Assembly: GCA_034431765.1 (NCBI GenBank)
Contig: DAOUDD010000202.1
Coordinates: 1 to 7,461 of the forward strand
Direction: 5' to 3'
From: DASYAN01 sp034431765
Lineage (GTDB): Bacteria; Chloroflexota; Ktedonobacteria; Ktedonobacterales; Ktedonobacteraceae
DNA: 7,461 nt
The position numbers were made by a program, and so were the translations under genes. Shown piece by piece: positions 1-6,278 of this stretch (its first letter is position 1; every line of letters starts with the position of its first letter). The notes under the pieces are model-generated. The model saw only the letters and a list, made by a program, of their open reading frames with translations. It was not told where the DNA came from and did not search any database.

Positions 1-38
1 CAAACACAAGAACAGGAATAAATTATCCTAGTGCAGAA

Positions 39-54
39 CGCATTCGCTTATGCG
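39..54. repeat. Short inverted repeat upstream of the integrase
   Basis: CGCAT (39-43) and ATGCG (50-54) form a perfect 5-bp stem with a 6-base loop, ending 27 bases before the integrase ATG. It lies in the 5' leader and could be a small operator or chance. An AT-rich stretch around 18-26 could be a -10 region, but its -35 would lie off the left edge. Confidence 0.2.
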
Positions 55-81
55 CAAACGGACAAATAGGAGCGGAGAGAC

Positions 82-1197
82 ATGGACCCCACGATGCACG
101 AAGACGAACGAGGACTTACGATCATTGATGACGCAATGGTGAGCGTCGAACTTGCGCCGCGCCGCTATGATGACACGCTCGCACGCGCTGGCATCGTCGC
201 TGATTCGTTTTCAACTGGCATGAGCTTTCATGAGTACCACGCGACCTGCACGGACAATACGCTCTCGCGCCAGCGCAACGACCTGACCTTGTTCTCTCGC
301 TACCTCGCTGGCGCCTCAATCACCCGACAGCCTGAGGACCTCTTCTCCGACGCCGAAGCCTGGCGCGGCATGTCCTACGGCTTACTACGCGGCATGCGCC
401 AATGGATGCTTGAGGAAGGCTACAGGATTGGCAGCATCAATGTTTGCTTAGCAACCATCCGGCAGTATTGCAAACTCGCGAAGGAGGCTGGAGCCATCTC
501 TCAGGAGGCACTTGATCTGATTCTGACCGTCAAGGGCTACAATACGAAGGAGGCCCGCAACGTCGATCGAACAAGGAGCGCGCAGGGCAAGCCCACGCAC
601 AAAAGTACGAAAAAGGATCAACCAACGCCGGTGAAAGCTGGTCAGGCCGCACGCTTGAAGCGCACCAGCACCCCTGCTCCAGAGAAGCAACAGCGTAGAC
701 CACACGATGAACACCTGCCCGAGCGGGATGCGCTCCTCATGTGCTTGTTCATCGAGCACGGCTTCCGCTGTGGCGAGGTCATCGGCCTCAATGTCGAGGA
801 CCTCGATGTAGATGAGGGGACGGTGAGCATCTACCGGCAGAAAACAAACGACACCCAGACGCATCGTCTGCAGCCCCAAACGCTCATCGCGGCAGAGGCA
901 TACCTTTCGCTAGACGAGATGAAGCAGAAGACGACAGGACCGCTGTTCGTAGGCTATAAAGGATGGCGACTGGGCAGGCGTGCCGCCATGGAGCGTGTGC
1001 GGACGTTGGGCAAGCTCGCCGGAGTCAACACGCTCTCTCCGCACGACCTGCGCCACTATTGGACGCAGGACGCCCTCAAAAACGGCACAAGTATCGACCG
1101 CGTACAAAGTGCCGGCAACTGGACTACCCCAACGATGGTCTTACGGTACGCGAAGCGTAAAGGTATTGCTAATGAAGATGTGAAAGTTTCTCAGTAG
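82..1197 (+). CDS. Tyrosine recombinase / phage-type integrase
   Basis: A 371-residue site-specific recombinase of the lambda-integrase/XerC-D superfamily, which cuts and rejoins DNA through a 3'-phosphotyrosine. The catalytic set is complete: Arg229 (HGFRCGEV), Lys254 (RQKTND), His321 and Arg324 (SPHDLRHYW), Trp347 (GNW, in the second His/Trp position, as in Cre) and nucleophile Tyr356 (VLRYAKR). Arg324-to-Trp347 spacing is 23, as expected. Residues about 45-150 look like the SAM-like core-binding domain. Residues about 161-215 form an unusually long basic, Thr/Pro/Gln-rich linker before the catalytic domain. The ATG at 82 follows AGGAG/GGAGA (68-78); Met5 at 94 is a less likely start. No operon partner, excisionase or tRNA attachment site is visible, so it could belong to an integrated element or be a stand-alone Xer-like recombinase. 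The family call is firm; the biological role is not. Confidence 0.93.
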   Translation: MDPTMHEDERGLTIIDDAMVSVELAPRRYDDTLARAGIVADSFSTGMSFHEYHATCTDNTLSRQRNDLTLFSRYLAGASITRQPEDLFSDAEAWRGMSYGLLRGMRQWMLEEGYRIGSINVCLATIRQYCKLAKEAGAISQEALDLILTVKGYNTKEARNVDRTRSAQGKPTHKSTKKDQPTPVKAGQAARLKRTSTPAPEKQQRRPHDEHLPERDALLMCLFIEHGFRCGEVIGLNVEDLDVDEGTVSIYRQKTNDTQTHRLQPQTLIAAEAYLSLDEMKQKTTGPLFVGYKGWRLGRRAAMERVRTLGKLAGVNTLSPHDLRHYWTQDALKNGTSIDRVQSAGNWTTPTMVLRYAKRKGIANEDVKVSQ

Positions 1198-1443
1198 TCT
1201 AAGTTCCCTATCAATCTTCATGATCGTGGTCCGCGAATGGCAATAGTATCATCATATCGCTGTCTCCACCCATCATGATAGACAGCGTTGATCCTGCATC
1301 CCCGGTCTCGGAACAACTCTTCTGGAAGTGCGCCACCGCTTCCAAAAATTCTGAACTTTCTACGTGTCTCTATCCTCTTGTAATAGTAGAGATGATCGGG
1401 TATACTCACTTCCATACTACTGTTTAACCATTTTCTACCCAAT
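1198..1443. other. Intergenic region after the integrase, no convincing gene
   Basis: About 245 bases between the integrase stop and the small zinc-ribbon ORF. The only open frame of note is a 74-codon minus-strand frame (1218-1442) with a TTG start and no ribosome binding site; it matches nothing I recognise. An 8-bp inverted repeat, CGCTGTCT (1258-1265) with AGACAGCG (1280-1287), has a 14-base loop and no T-tract, so it is at best a weak terminator or operator for the integrase. The right end carries a promoter candidate, listed separately. Confidence 0.4.
1378..1406 (+). promoter_or_regulatory. Sigma70-like promoter candidate
   Basis: TTGTAA (1378-1383) and TATACT (1401-1406) are separated by exactly 17 bases, matching 4/6 and 5/6 positions of the -35 and -10 consensus. 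Transcription would begin near 1413 and run into the small zinc-ribbon ORF and the ABC exporter operon. This gives the exporter an untranslated leader of roughly 360 bases, unless the small ORF is translated. This is the best promoter match I found upstream of the operon, but it rests on pattern matching alone. Confidence 0.45.
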
Positions 1444-1695
1444 TTGGAGACGCATCAATGGGAATTGTACAAAAGTGCGTTTTGCCACAAAGCTCGTATG
1501 GCAAACTCACAACGGTGGCCCAAGGGGTTACTCTGCCCTTTTTGCCTGCGTACGCCTCCATTATATGCGGTCCATAACCTCTTCAGACGAACAATAGACC
1601 GCAACTCTCACCGGCGTGTGCAGCAGTGCAACCGGTGCGGGTGTTTGCGTGTTGCGACACTGCTTTCCATCCTCTCTTACCGATCACCTGGATGA
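1444..1695 (+). CDS. Possible small zinc-ribbon protein (hypothetical, perhaps a remnant)
   Basis: An 83-codon frame from TTG 1444, or 65 residues if started at ATG 1498. Counting from that ATG it holds two Cys pairs, CPFC (13-16) and CNRCG (44-48), 27 residues apart and flanked by Arg-rich segments (LFRRT, HRRVQQ). That is the layout of a zinc ribbon. RWPKGLLCPFC resembles the N-terminal zinc ribbon of some transposases (IS1595- or IS1-like), so a transposase fragment is one explanation and a small DNA-binding regulator of the downstream exporter another. Neither start has a convincing ribosome binding site, which keeps confidence low. A good promoter sits just upstream and the ABC operon begins 75 bases downstream. 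Confidence 0.3.
   Translation: METHQWELYKSAFCHKARMANSQRWPKGLLCPFCLRTPPLYAVHNLFRRTIDRNSHRRVQQCNRCGCLRVATLLSILSYRSPG
1622..1664 (+). other. Hairpin in the ABC operon leader
   Basis: AGCAGTG (1622-1628) pairs with CACTGCT (1658-1664), and CAAC (1629-1632) pairs with GTTG (1651-1654). Together they make an 11-bp stem with a 3-base bulge (CGA, 1655-1657) and an 18-base loop. It is followed by only a short TTT and pyrimidine-rich sequence. It overlaps the end of the small zinc-ribbon ORF and lies about 107 bases before the exporter start. It could be a leader structure or weak attenuator, or chance. Confidence 0.22.
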
Positions 1696-1760
1696 ATCGC
1701 GTCTTTCTCGGATGCCTCTCAGCGGCTGCTCTTGCTGCTTTCTCATGAACATGGAAAGTT

Positions 1761-1766
1761 AGAGGA
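1761..1766 (+). promoter_or_regulatory. Ribosome binding site fixing the start of ABC subunit 1
   Basis: AGAGGA lies 4 bases before ATG 1771. The frame stays open upstream to TTG 1732, but that codon has no Shine-Dalgarno sequence, and the 13 extra residues it would add do not look like part of the family's N-terminus. The start is therefore placed at 1771. Confidence 0.7.
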
Positions 1767-1770
1767 ACCG

Positions 1771-3567
1771 ATGCAACGTTCTCAAGTATTCCAGCCCCTC
1801 AAGGTTCGCAATTCACCGACGCGGGCCACCTTGCAGCGGTATGGGACGCTCTTCGCGACCTACCTGGGACCACAGTGGCTTCGGGTCTGCTTCATGGCGC
1901 TCTTACTCATCGGCAGCATCGTGTTAGAGCTGCTGGGACCACAGATTATTCGCACATTTATCGATACTATTGGAAGCAACAGTAGAGTGCAGGCGTTAAG
2001 CATCATCGCTCTGCTCTACCTTGGTGTTGTGCTTGGTAGCAGACTGGTCGCAGCTTTCGCCACCTACTTCTCTGAAGATGTCGCCTGGAATGCCACAAAC
2101 CAGTTGCGCGCCGACCTGACACGCCACTGCCTGAACCTGGATCGCTCCTTCCATGCGGCTCACACACCCGGTGAGTTGCTGGAACGGGTCGATAGCAACG
2201 TGGAAACATTGGCCGACTTTTTCTCGCAATTTGTGATTCGCATTTTAGGCAGCGGCATCTTGATGCTGGGCATACTGGTGTTGATAGCACGCGTGAATAC
2301 CTGGCTTGGCGCGATTATGGGCGTGTATCTCATTCTGAGTAACATCATCTTTGTCTATGTGCAACAACGGGCTACCTCGATCTACCAGTTGCACTGGCAG
2401 GCGGAGGCCGAGCTAAGCGGCTTCTGGGGTGAATTGTTTAATAGCTTGGAAGATATCGCGGCAAGCGGCGCAACCCACTATATTATGCGTCGCTATTTTC
2501 ATTTGCAGCGTCGGGAGAATTTGACTGAGATCAAGAGCATTGTCTTCTGGGCAAGCTTTGAATGCACTGGTTTAACTCTGGATGTGTTCAGCATGCTGAT
2601 CGTGCTGCTCCTGAGCGCGTACTTGTTTGTGCAAGGTATAATCTCGCTCGGCACGCTCGTCCTACTCCTGACCTATACCGCTCAATTACTCGATCATGCC
2701 TTTGATATCGCTGAGCAACTCGGTTCGCTGCAACAAGCCACCGCTAGCATCGAACGGATCAATGAAATCTACCATACGCAAAGCTGCGTTCGGGATGGTC
2801 CGGGCGTAACCTTCCCCACAGGCGCGTTGGCTCTGACCTTCCAGGATGTCTCCTTCTCCTATGATGGGGCGCAAACTGTTCTACACAACATCTCTTTCGG
2901 ACTGGCTGCAGGCGAAGTTCTGGGGCTAATCGGACGCACCGGTAGCGGCAAAACGACACTCATGCGTTTACTCATGCGCTTTTACGATCCTACATCCGGC
3001 TCTGTCTACCTAGGTGGGCAGGATCTCAGTCAAGCGCACCTGAACGATCTACGGGCACGCATTGGACTGGTTACGCAAGAAGTGCAACTCTTTCGGGGTA
3101 CATTGCGCGACAATGTGACCTTTTTTGCTGACACTATCCCTGACCAGCGTATCCTGGAGGCTATCGAGCAATTGGGGATGAGCACGTGGTATCAGCGCTT
3201 ACCACAGGGTCTGGATACCGAACTGAGCAGCGATAGCGGCGGTCTGTCTGCGGGTGAAGCCCAACTGCTGGCTTGTATTCGGGTCTTTCTGCAAAATCCA
3301 CAATTGCTCATTCTGGACGAGGCTACCTCGCGCTTGGACCCCGCGACCGAGAAAGTCCTCACCCATGCCACCCAGCGCCTCATGGACGGGCGCACAGCTC
3401 TTGTGATCGCCCACCGCCTCAGTACAGTCGAGAGCGTGGATCACATCATGGTGCTGGAGGATGGGCGCATCTTGGAGTACAACACTCGGGCAGCACTTGC
3501 CTATGACCCTACATCTCACTATAGCCAATTGTTGAGAACGACCAACCCGGAGGATCTGCTTGCATGA
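1771..3567 (+). CDS. ABC exporter half-transporter, subunit 1 (degenerate signature)
   Basis: A 598-residue fused permease-ATPase of the type IV (ABCB/MsbA-like) exporter fold. About six membrane helices lie at residues 36-60, 74-98, 150-173, 175-198, 258-284 and 286-305, followed by the nucleotide-binding domain from about 355. Motifs: A-loop Tyr364, Walker A GRTGSGKTT (388-396), Q-loop Gln436, TLRDN after it (444-448), signature LSAGE (492-496) in place of LSGGQ, Walker B LLILDE (512-517) with the catalytic Glu517, D-loop SRLD (520-523) and H-loop His548. It should power ATP-driven export across the cytoplasmic membrane as a heterodimer with the next gene, which overlaps it by ATGA. Length is normal for a half-transporter. 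No substrate-specific domain (C39 peptidase, toxin-export or siderophore marker) is present, so drug, lipid, peptide or other export remains open. Confidence 0.93.
   Translation: MQRSQVFQPLKVRNSPTRATLQRYGTLFATYLGPQWLRVCFMALLLIGSIVLELLGPQIIRTFIDTIGSNSRVQALSIIALLYLGVVLGSRLVAAFATYFSEDVAWNATNQLRADLTRHCLNLDRSFHAAHTPGELLERVDSNVETLADFFSQFVIRILGSGILMLGILVLIARVNTWLGAIMGVYLILSNIIFVYVQQRATSIYQLHWQAEAELSGFWGELFNSLEDIAASGATHYIMRRYFHLQRRENLTEIKSIVFWASFECTGLTLDVFSMLIVLLLSAYLFVQGIISLGTLVLLLTYTAQLLDHAFDIAEQLGSLQQATASIERINEIYHTQSCVRDGPGVTFPTGALALTFQDVSFSYDGAQTVLHNISFGLAAGEVLGLIGRTGSGKTTLMRLLMRFYDPTSGSVYLGGQDLSQAHLNDLRARIGLVTQEVQLFRGTLRDNVTFFADTIPDQRILEAIEQLGMSTWYQRLPQGLDTELSSDSGGLSAGEAQLLACIRVFLQNPQLLILDEATSRLDPATEKVLTHATQRLMDGRTALVIAHRLSTVESVDHIMVLEDGRILEYNTRAALAYDPTSHYSQLLRTTNPEDLLA
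3549..3567 (+). promoter_or_regulatory. Translational coupling site between the two ABC genes
   Basis: GGAGG (3549-3553) lies inside the end of subunit 1, 10 bases before the ATG of subunit 2 at 3564. The ATG overlaps the TGA stop of subunit 1 as ATGA (3564-3567). This arrangement usually couples translation and favours equal amounts of two partner subunits. Confidence 0.75.
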
Positions 3568-5351
3568 AAACTCACTCTTTTGTTTGGCGCCTAATATACT
3601 TCACACGTAAAAACTACATTTGGGTAGTGTTGCTGCAACTGCCGCGCCGACTCCTGCCACTTGCACCAGCATTGCTTACCCGGCAAATTATTGATCACCT
3701 GACGCAGCACAGGCAACTCGACGCCACAATCTGGAGCTTGCTCGGCTTGATGCTGGGCTATCTGCTGGTACGTATGACCACGCTGATGGCGGTCCAGCTT
3801 ACTGAGCGCCTACCTATGTTCAAAACGGAAACCCTTTTGCGCACGAATCTGTTGGAACATTTGCTGTGCCAGCCAGGAGCCGCCGCCTTGCCTCGTGACA
3901 GCGGTGATATGATCAACCGTTTTCAGAAGGATGGCAGAAGCCCTGGATTTTTCCTAGTGATATGCGCCTTTGTCTTTGGCATGAGCATAGAGACGCTAGT
4001 TGCGCTGTTCATTATGGCGCGTATCAACTTACAGATTACAGTTATCGCCGTTCTCCCGCTGCTAGTTGGAAATATCATCGTCAACACATTGGGCAAACGC
4101 GTTGAACACTACCGTCGCAAGAGCAGCGAGGCGTCCAGCGCAGTCAGCAACTACCTCGTCGAAATGTTTGGTGTGGTTCAGGCCATTCAGGTGGCCAGCG
4201 CGGTTCCAAGTATCGTCAAGCGCTTTCATGACCTGAACAATGGGCGCCGCGTGGCCTCGTTGCGCGAGAATCTTTTTAGCAACGTGGTCCTCGGCGTGTT
4301 CGGTACAGGCATTGCAGGCATCAGTACTGGCCTGATCTTGCTGCTGGCTGGCGCCTCCTTGCGGACTGACCATTTTACCATCGGCGATCTCACCTTGTTT
4401 ATAGCCTATATGAACGATACGATTGGCCGCTTCAGTGATGAGGTGATTGTACAGATCACCAGATACCGCCAGCTTGCAGTGGCGCAGCAGCGTTTAACCG
4501 AACTCATGCCCGGAGCAACGCCAGTCGCGCTTGTCACTCCTGGATCATTCTACCAGCAGGCTGCAACGTTCGACACACCGGTGAGTATGCTCCAGATCGA
4601 AGAGCGTTTAGAACATCTGGAGGCTCACAATTTAAGCTATGCGTATCCAGGTACTAAGCGGGGCATCACGAACATCAATCTGCGTTTGGAGCGTGGTCAG
4701 TTTGTAGTGATTACCGGACGCATCGGTTCCGGCAAAACGACGTTGTTGCGTGTACTGCTCGGCTTGTTAACGAAGCAGGAGGGTGAGATCCACTGGAATG
4801 GTACGGTGGTGGACGATCCTACGGCGTTCTTTGTGCCGCCACACAGCGCCTATACAGGGCAAACGCCTAACCTGTTCAGCACGACGTTGCGCGAGAACAT
4901 CACCCTTGACCTGCCGCTCAACGAGAGCCAGATCCAGCAGGCAATCTACGCAGCAGTTCTGGAACGAGATGTGGAGACACTGGTCGATGGACTGAAGACG
5001 GTGATCGGTCCCAAGGGCATTAAGCTCTCTGGCGGGCAGGTTCAGCGCGTGGCAGCGGCTCGCATGTTCGCACGCCTATCGGAGTTACTGGTGTTTGACG
5101 ATCTCTCTAGTGCACTCGATGTGGCTACTGAGCAGCAACTCTGGGAACGCCTCCTGGCACGGCAGAACGAGGAACATCCCATCACCTGCCTCCTTGTCTC
5201 GCATCGCCGTGCCGTCCTCCAGCATGCTGATACCATTCTCGTCCTCAAGGAGGGTCGCGTCGAGGCGAGCGGCACTGTTGCCGAACTTCTGCTCACCTCT
5301 CCTGAGTTTCGTGCCATCTGGTCAAATGGAAGAGAAGAAGCTTCTGTCTAA
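3564..5351 (+). CDS. ABC exporter half-transporter, subunit 2 (Walker B Asp variant)
   Basis: A 595-residue permease-ATPase partner of the preceding gene. Hydrophobic helices lie around residues 18-38, 55-78, 128-150, 155-175, 238-262 and 272-284. A linker of about 40 residues (316-352) precedes the nucleotide-binding domain. Motifs: A-loop region Tyr359/Tyr361, Walker A GRIGSGKTT (385-393), Q-loop Gln433 (TGQTPNLF), TLREN (441-445), canonical signature LSGGQ (488-492), Walker B LLVFDD (508-513) with Asp513 where the catalytic Glu is expected, D-loop SALD (516-519) and H-loop His547. In the heterodimer its LSGGQ faces the intact Walker A/B of subunit 1, giving the hydrolytic site. Its own Walker A/B faces the altered LSAGE, giving the degenerate site. 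A strong hairpin follows 7 bases after the TAA stop. Substrate unknown. Confidence 0.93.
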   Translation: MKTHSFVWRLIYFTRKNYIWVVLLQLPRRLLPLAPALLTRQIIDHLTQHRQLDATIWSLLGLMLGYLLVRMTTLMAVQLTERLPMFKTETLLRTNLLEHLLCQPGAAALPRDSGDMINRFQKDGRSPGFFLVICAFVFGMSIETLVALFIMARINLQITVIAVLPLLVGNIIVNTLGKRVEHYRRKSSEASSAVSNYLVEMFGVVQAIQVASAVPSIVKRFHDLNNGRRVASLRENLFSNVVLGVFGTGIAGISTGLILLLAGASLRTDHFTIGDLTLFIAYMNDTIGRFSDEVIVQITRYRQLAVAQQRLTELMPGATPVALVTPGSFYQQAATFDTPVSMLQIEERLEHLEAHNLSYAYPGTKRGITNINLRLERGQFVVITGRIGSGKTTLLRVLLGLLTKQEGEIHWNGTVVDDPTAFFVPPHSAYTGQTPNLFSTTLRENITLDLPLNESQIQQAIYAAVLERDVETLVDGLKTVIGPKGIKLSGGQVQRVAAARMFARLSELLVFDDLSSALDVATEQQLWERLLARQNEEHPITCLLVSHRRAVLQHADTILVLKEGRVEASGTVAELLLTSPEFRAIWSNGREEASV

Positions 5352-5358
5352 CGCAAAA

Positions 5359-5405
5359 GAGTGCCACTGATGCTATTTCAAGTAGGAATAGCATCAGTGG
5401 CACTC
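5359..5405 (+). terminator. Perfect 19-bp hairpin ending the ABC operon
   Basis: GAGTGCCACTGATGCTATT (5359-5377) and its exact reverse complement (5387-5405) are separated by a 9-base loop. The hairpin begins 7 bases after the subunit 2 stop. AAAA lies just before it, and GTGTCTTTC after it gives only a weak T-tract. Position and stem strength favour a transcription terminator or 3'-end stabilising structure. A 19-bp perfect stem is longer than most intrinsic terminators. Confidence 0.75.
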
Positions 5406-5504
5406 GTGTCTTTCAGTCTCTCCACATCACTGATATAGAGGTACATTCCTTTCGTGTGACTGAGTTCTACCCCGACGTGAAATTCTCGGGAACGCACAGA
5501 CACC

Positions 5505-5540
5505 TTGCTTTATATAGAGTAGTATGCAATAGTATAGTAT
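5505..5540 (+). promoter_or_regulatory. Weak promoter candidate for the tandem surface-protein genes
   Basis: TTGCTT (5505-5510) could serve as a -35. Candidate -10 words downstream are AATAGT (5528-5533, spacing 17) and TAGTAT (5530-5535, spacing 19). A further -10-like TATTAT at 5568-5573 lacks a good -35. The region is promoter-like in composition, but the exact site cannot be fixed from the sequence. Confidence 0.25.
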
Positions 5541-5544
5541 CATC

Positions 5545-5560
5545 TACTACACTTGTAGTA
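5545..5560. promoter_or_regulatory. Near-palindromic operator candidate
   Basis: TACTACACTTGTAGTA is a 7-bp inverted repeat (TACTACA / TGTAGTA) around a 2-base centre, located 46 bases before the next start codon and among the repeated ATAGTAT words. Length and position suit a dimeric repressor or activator site. No cognate regulator is identified. Confidence 0.35.
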
Positions 5561-5595
5561 CGAATAGTATTATGTCAACTAGTGAAGCATTGAAT

Positions 5596-5601
5596 GGGAG
5601 G
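5596..5601 (+). promoter_or_regulatory. Ribosome binding site fixing the start of the 214-residue protein
   Basis: GGGAGG lies 5 bases before ATG 5607. It supports the unusual start that leaves about 42 residues ahead of the hydrophobic anchor. Confidence 0.75.
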
Positions 5602-5606
5602 TAAAA

Positions 5607-6251
5607 ATGCGTATCCCCTATTTACACAAGTCAGAAAAGAACACTTTTATCTTATTTGATAAACTGTTTGAGCTAAAAACTGCAAGTAGAAATAAAGTAT
5701 TTCACGTCGCATCTACATCATCTAACTATAAACTAAATATCTTCATAGTTGGATGCATCGTTCTAATCGCTACATTAGCCTGTGGAGGAACATCGAATGG
5801 TGTTGCAGTAAATCTATCTCCAACGCCTACAGTTCAGTGGGGGAAACTCAGTGGAGCTACTATTAGCTTACATAAGGAGCTTACATGTGGTGTAGGTTGC
5901 CCAGAACCACTCCATGTGAGAATTGATACTATTTTGATTAATAAGGCAGCTGATGTGATGATTTGGAATGCTCACTTTTCTGCACCTGCTGATACCCCAA
6001 ATAATGGCATTACTAACGCTTCTTTTCCAGATTTCTCCCTTCAATCGAACTCTACTGCTAACACTCAAGCTATTCTAAGTATCTACTCACAAGGACAAAA
6101 CATACTGGCAAAGTTCGCATTCGTACCGGTCGCAAATGAGGAATATACTCTAAGCGTCACAGCTAACTATAATAATGTAAAGAATGGAGTAGTTGAGATT
6201 GATTCAAACTCACTGCAATACGAGCCTGTTACAATGACGTTTCAGCCGTAG
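5607..6251 (+). CDS. Membrane-anchored extracytoplasmic protein, unrecognised domain (paralog A)
   Basis: A 214-residue protein of unrecognised family. Residues 1-42 are polar and basic, 43-59 form one hydrophobic segment ending LACGG (Cys59, lipobox-like but with Thr at -3), and 60-77 are a short Ser/Thr/Pro linker. The domain from WGKL (78-81) to FQP (212-214) is shared with the next gene. It contains TCGVGCPEPLH (93-103, Cys94 and Cys98), MIWNAHFS (118-125) and LQYEPVT (203-209). Alternating hydrophobic stretches suggest a beta-sandwich, perhaps Ig-like or DUF4352-like; that is inference only. It is probably exported and anchored as a lipoprotein or by an N-terminal helix, with the domain outside. 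Strong GGGAGG site; 27 bases separate it from the next gene, so the two are probably cotranscribed. One 60-base line (5641-5700) has only 15 G/C, far below the ABC genes, suggesting a different origin. Confidence 0.75.
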   Translation: MRIPYLHKSEKNTFILFDKLFELKTASRNKVFHVASTSSNYKLNIFIVGCIVLIATLACGGTSNGVAVNLSPTPTVQWGKLSGATISLHKELTCGVGCPEPLHVRIDTILINKAADVMIWNAHFSAPADTPNNGITNASFPDFSLQSNSTANTQAILSIYSQGQNILAKFAFVPVANEEYTLSVTANYNNVKNGVVEIDSNSLQYEPVTMTFQP

Positions 6252-6278
6252 TAAGTTTTTGAAGTAAAGAGTAGATAC

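Larger units (their letters stand above)
5406..5606. other. AT-rich intergenic region ahead of the paralogous surface-protein genes
   Basis: About 200 bases with no gene. Base composition drops sharply to AT-rich from about 5505. It holds three copies of ATAGTAT (5529-5535, 5534-5540, 5564-5570), a near-palindrome (5545-5560), several -10-like words and a strong ribosome binding site for the next gene. It probably contains the promoter of the 214- and 238-residue protein genes. Confidence 0.5.

Noticed and set aside
448..879. A 143-codon minus-strand frame inside the integrase gene
   Set aside because: It is antisense to a gene with complete catalytic motifs, lacks a recognisable domain and is typical of shadow frames in GC-rich coding sequence.
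1241..1249. CAATAGTAT shared with the promoter region at 5527-5535
   Set aside because: A 9-base AT-rich match is expected by chance in a window of this size and is not in an equivalent position.
1218..1442. A 74-codon open frame on the minus strand after the integrase
   Set aside because: TTG start, no ribosome binding site, no recognisable motif, and it lies in a region with plus-strand promoter signals. It could be a decayed gene, but nothing supports this.
1732..1770. TTG start adding 13 residues to ABC subunit 1
   Set aside because: No Shine-Dalgarno sequence before TTG 1732, whereas ATG 1771 has AGAGGA at good spacing.
1444..1770. A peptide precursor (lanthipeptide or bacteriocin) for the ABC exporter
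   Set aside because: No short frame with a double-glycine leader or Ser/Thr/Cys-rich core was found. The transporter lacks a C39 peptidase domain and no modification enzyme is nearby.
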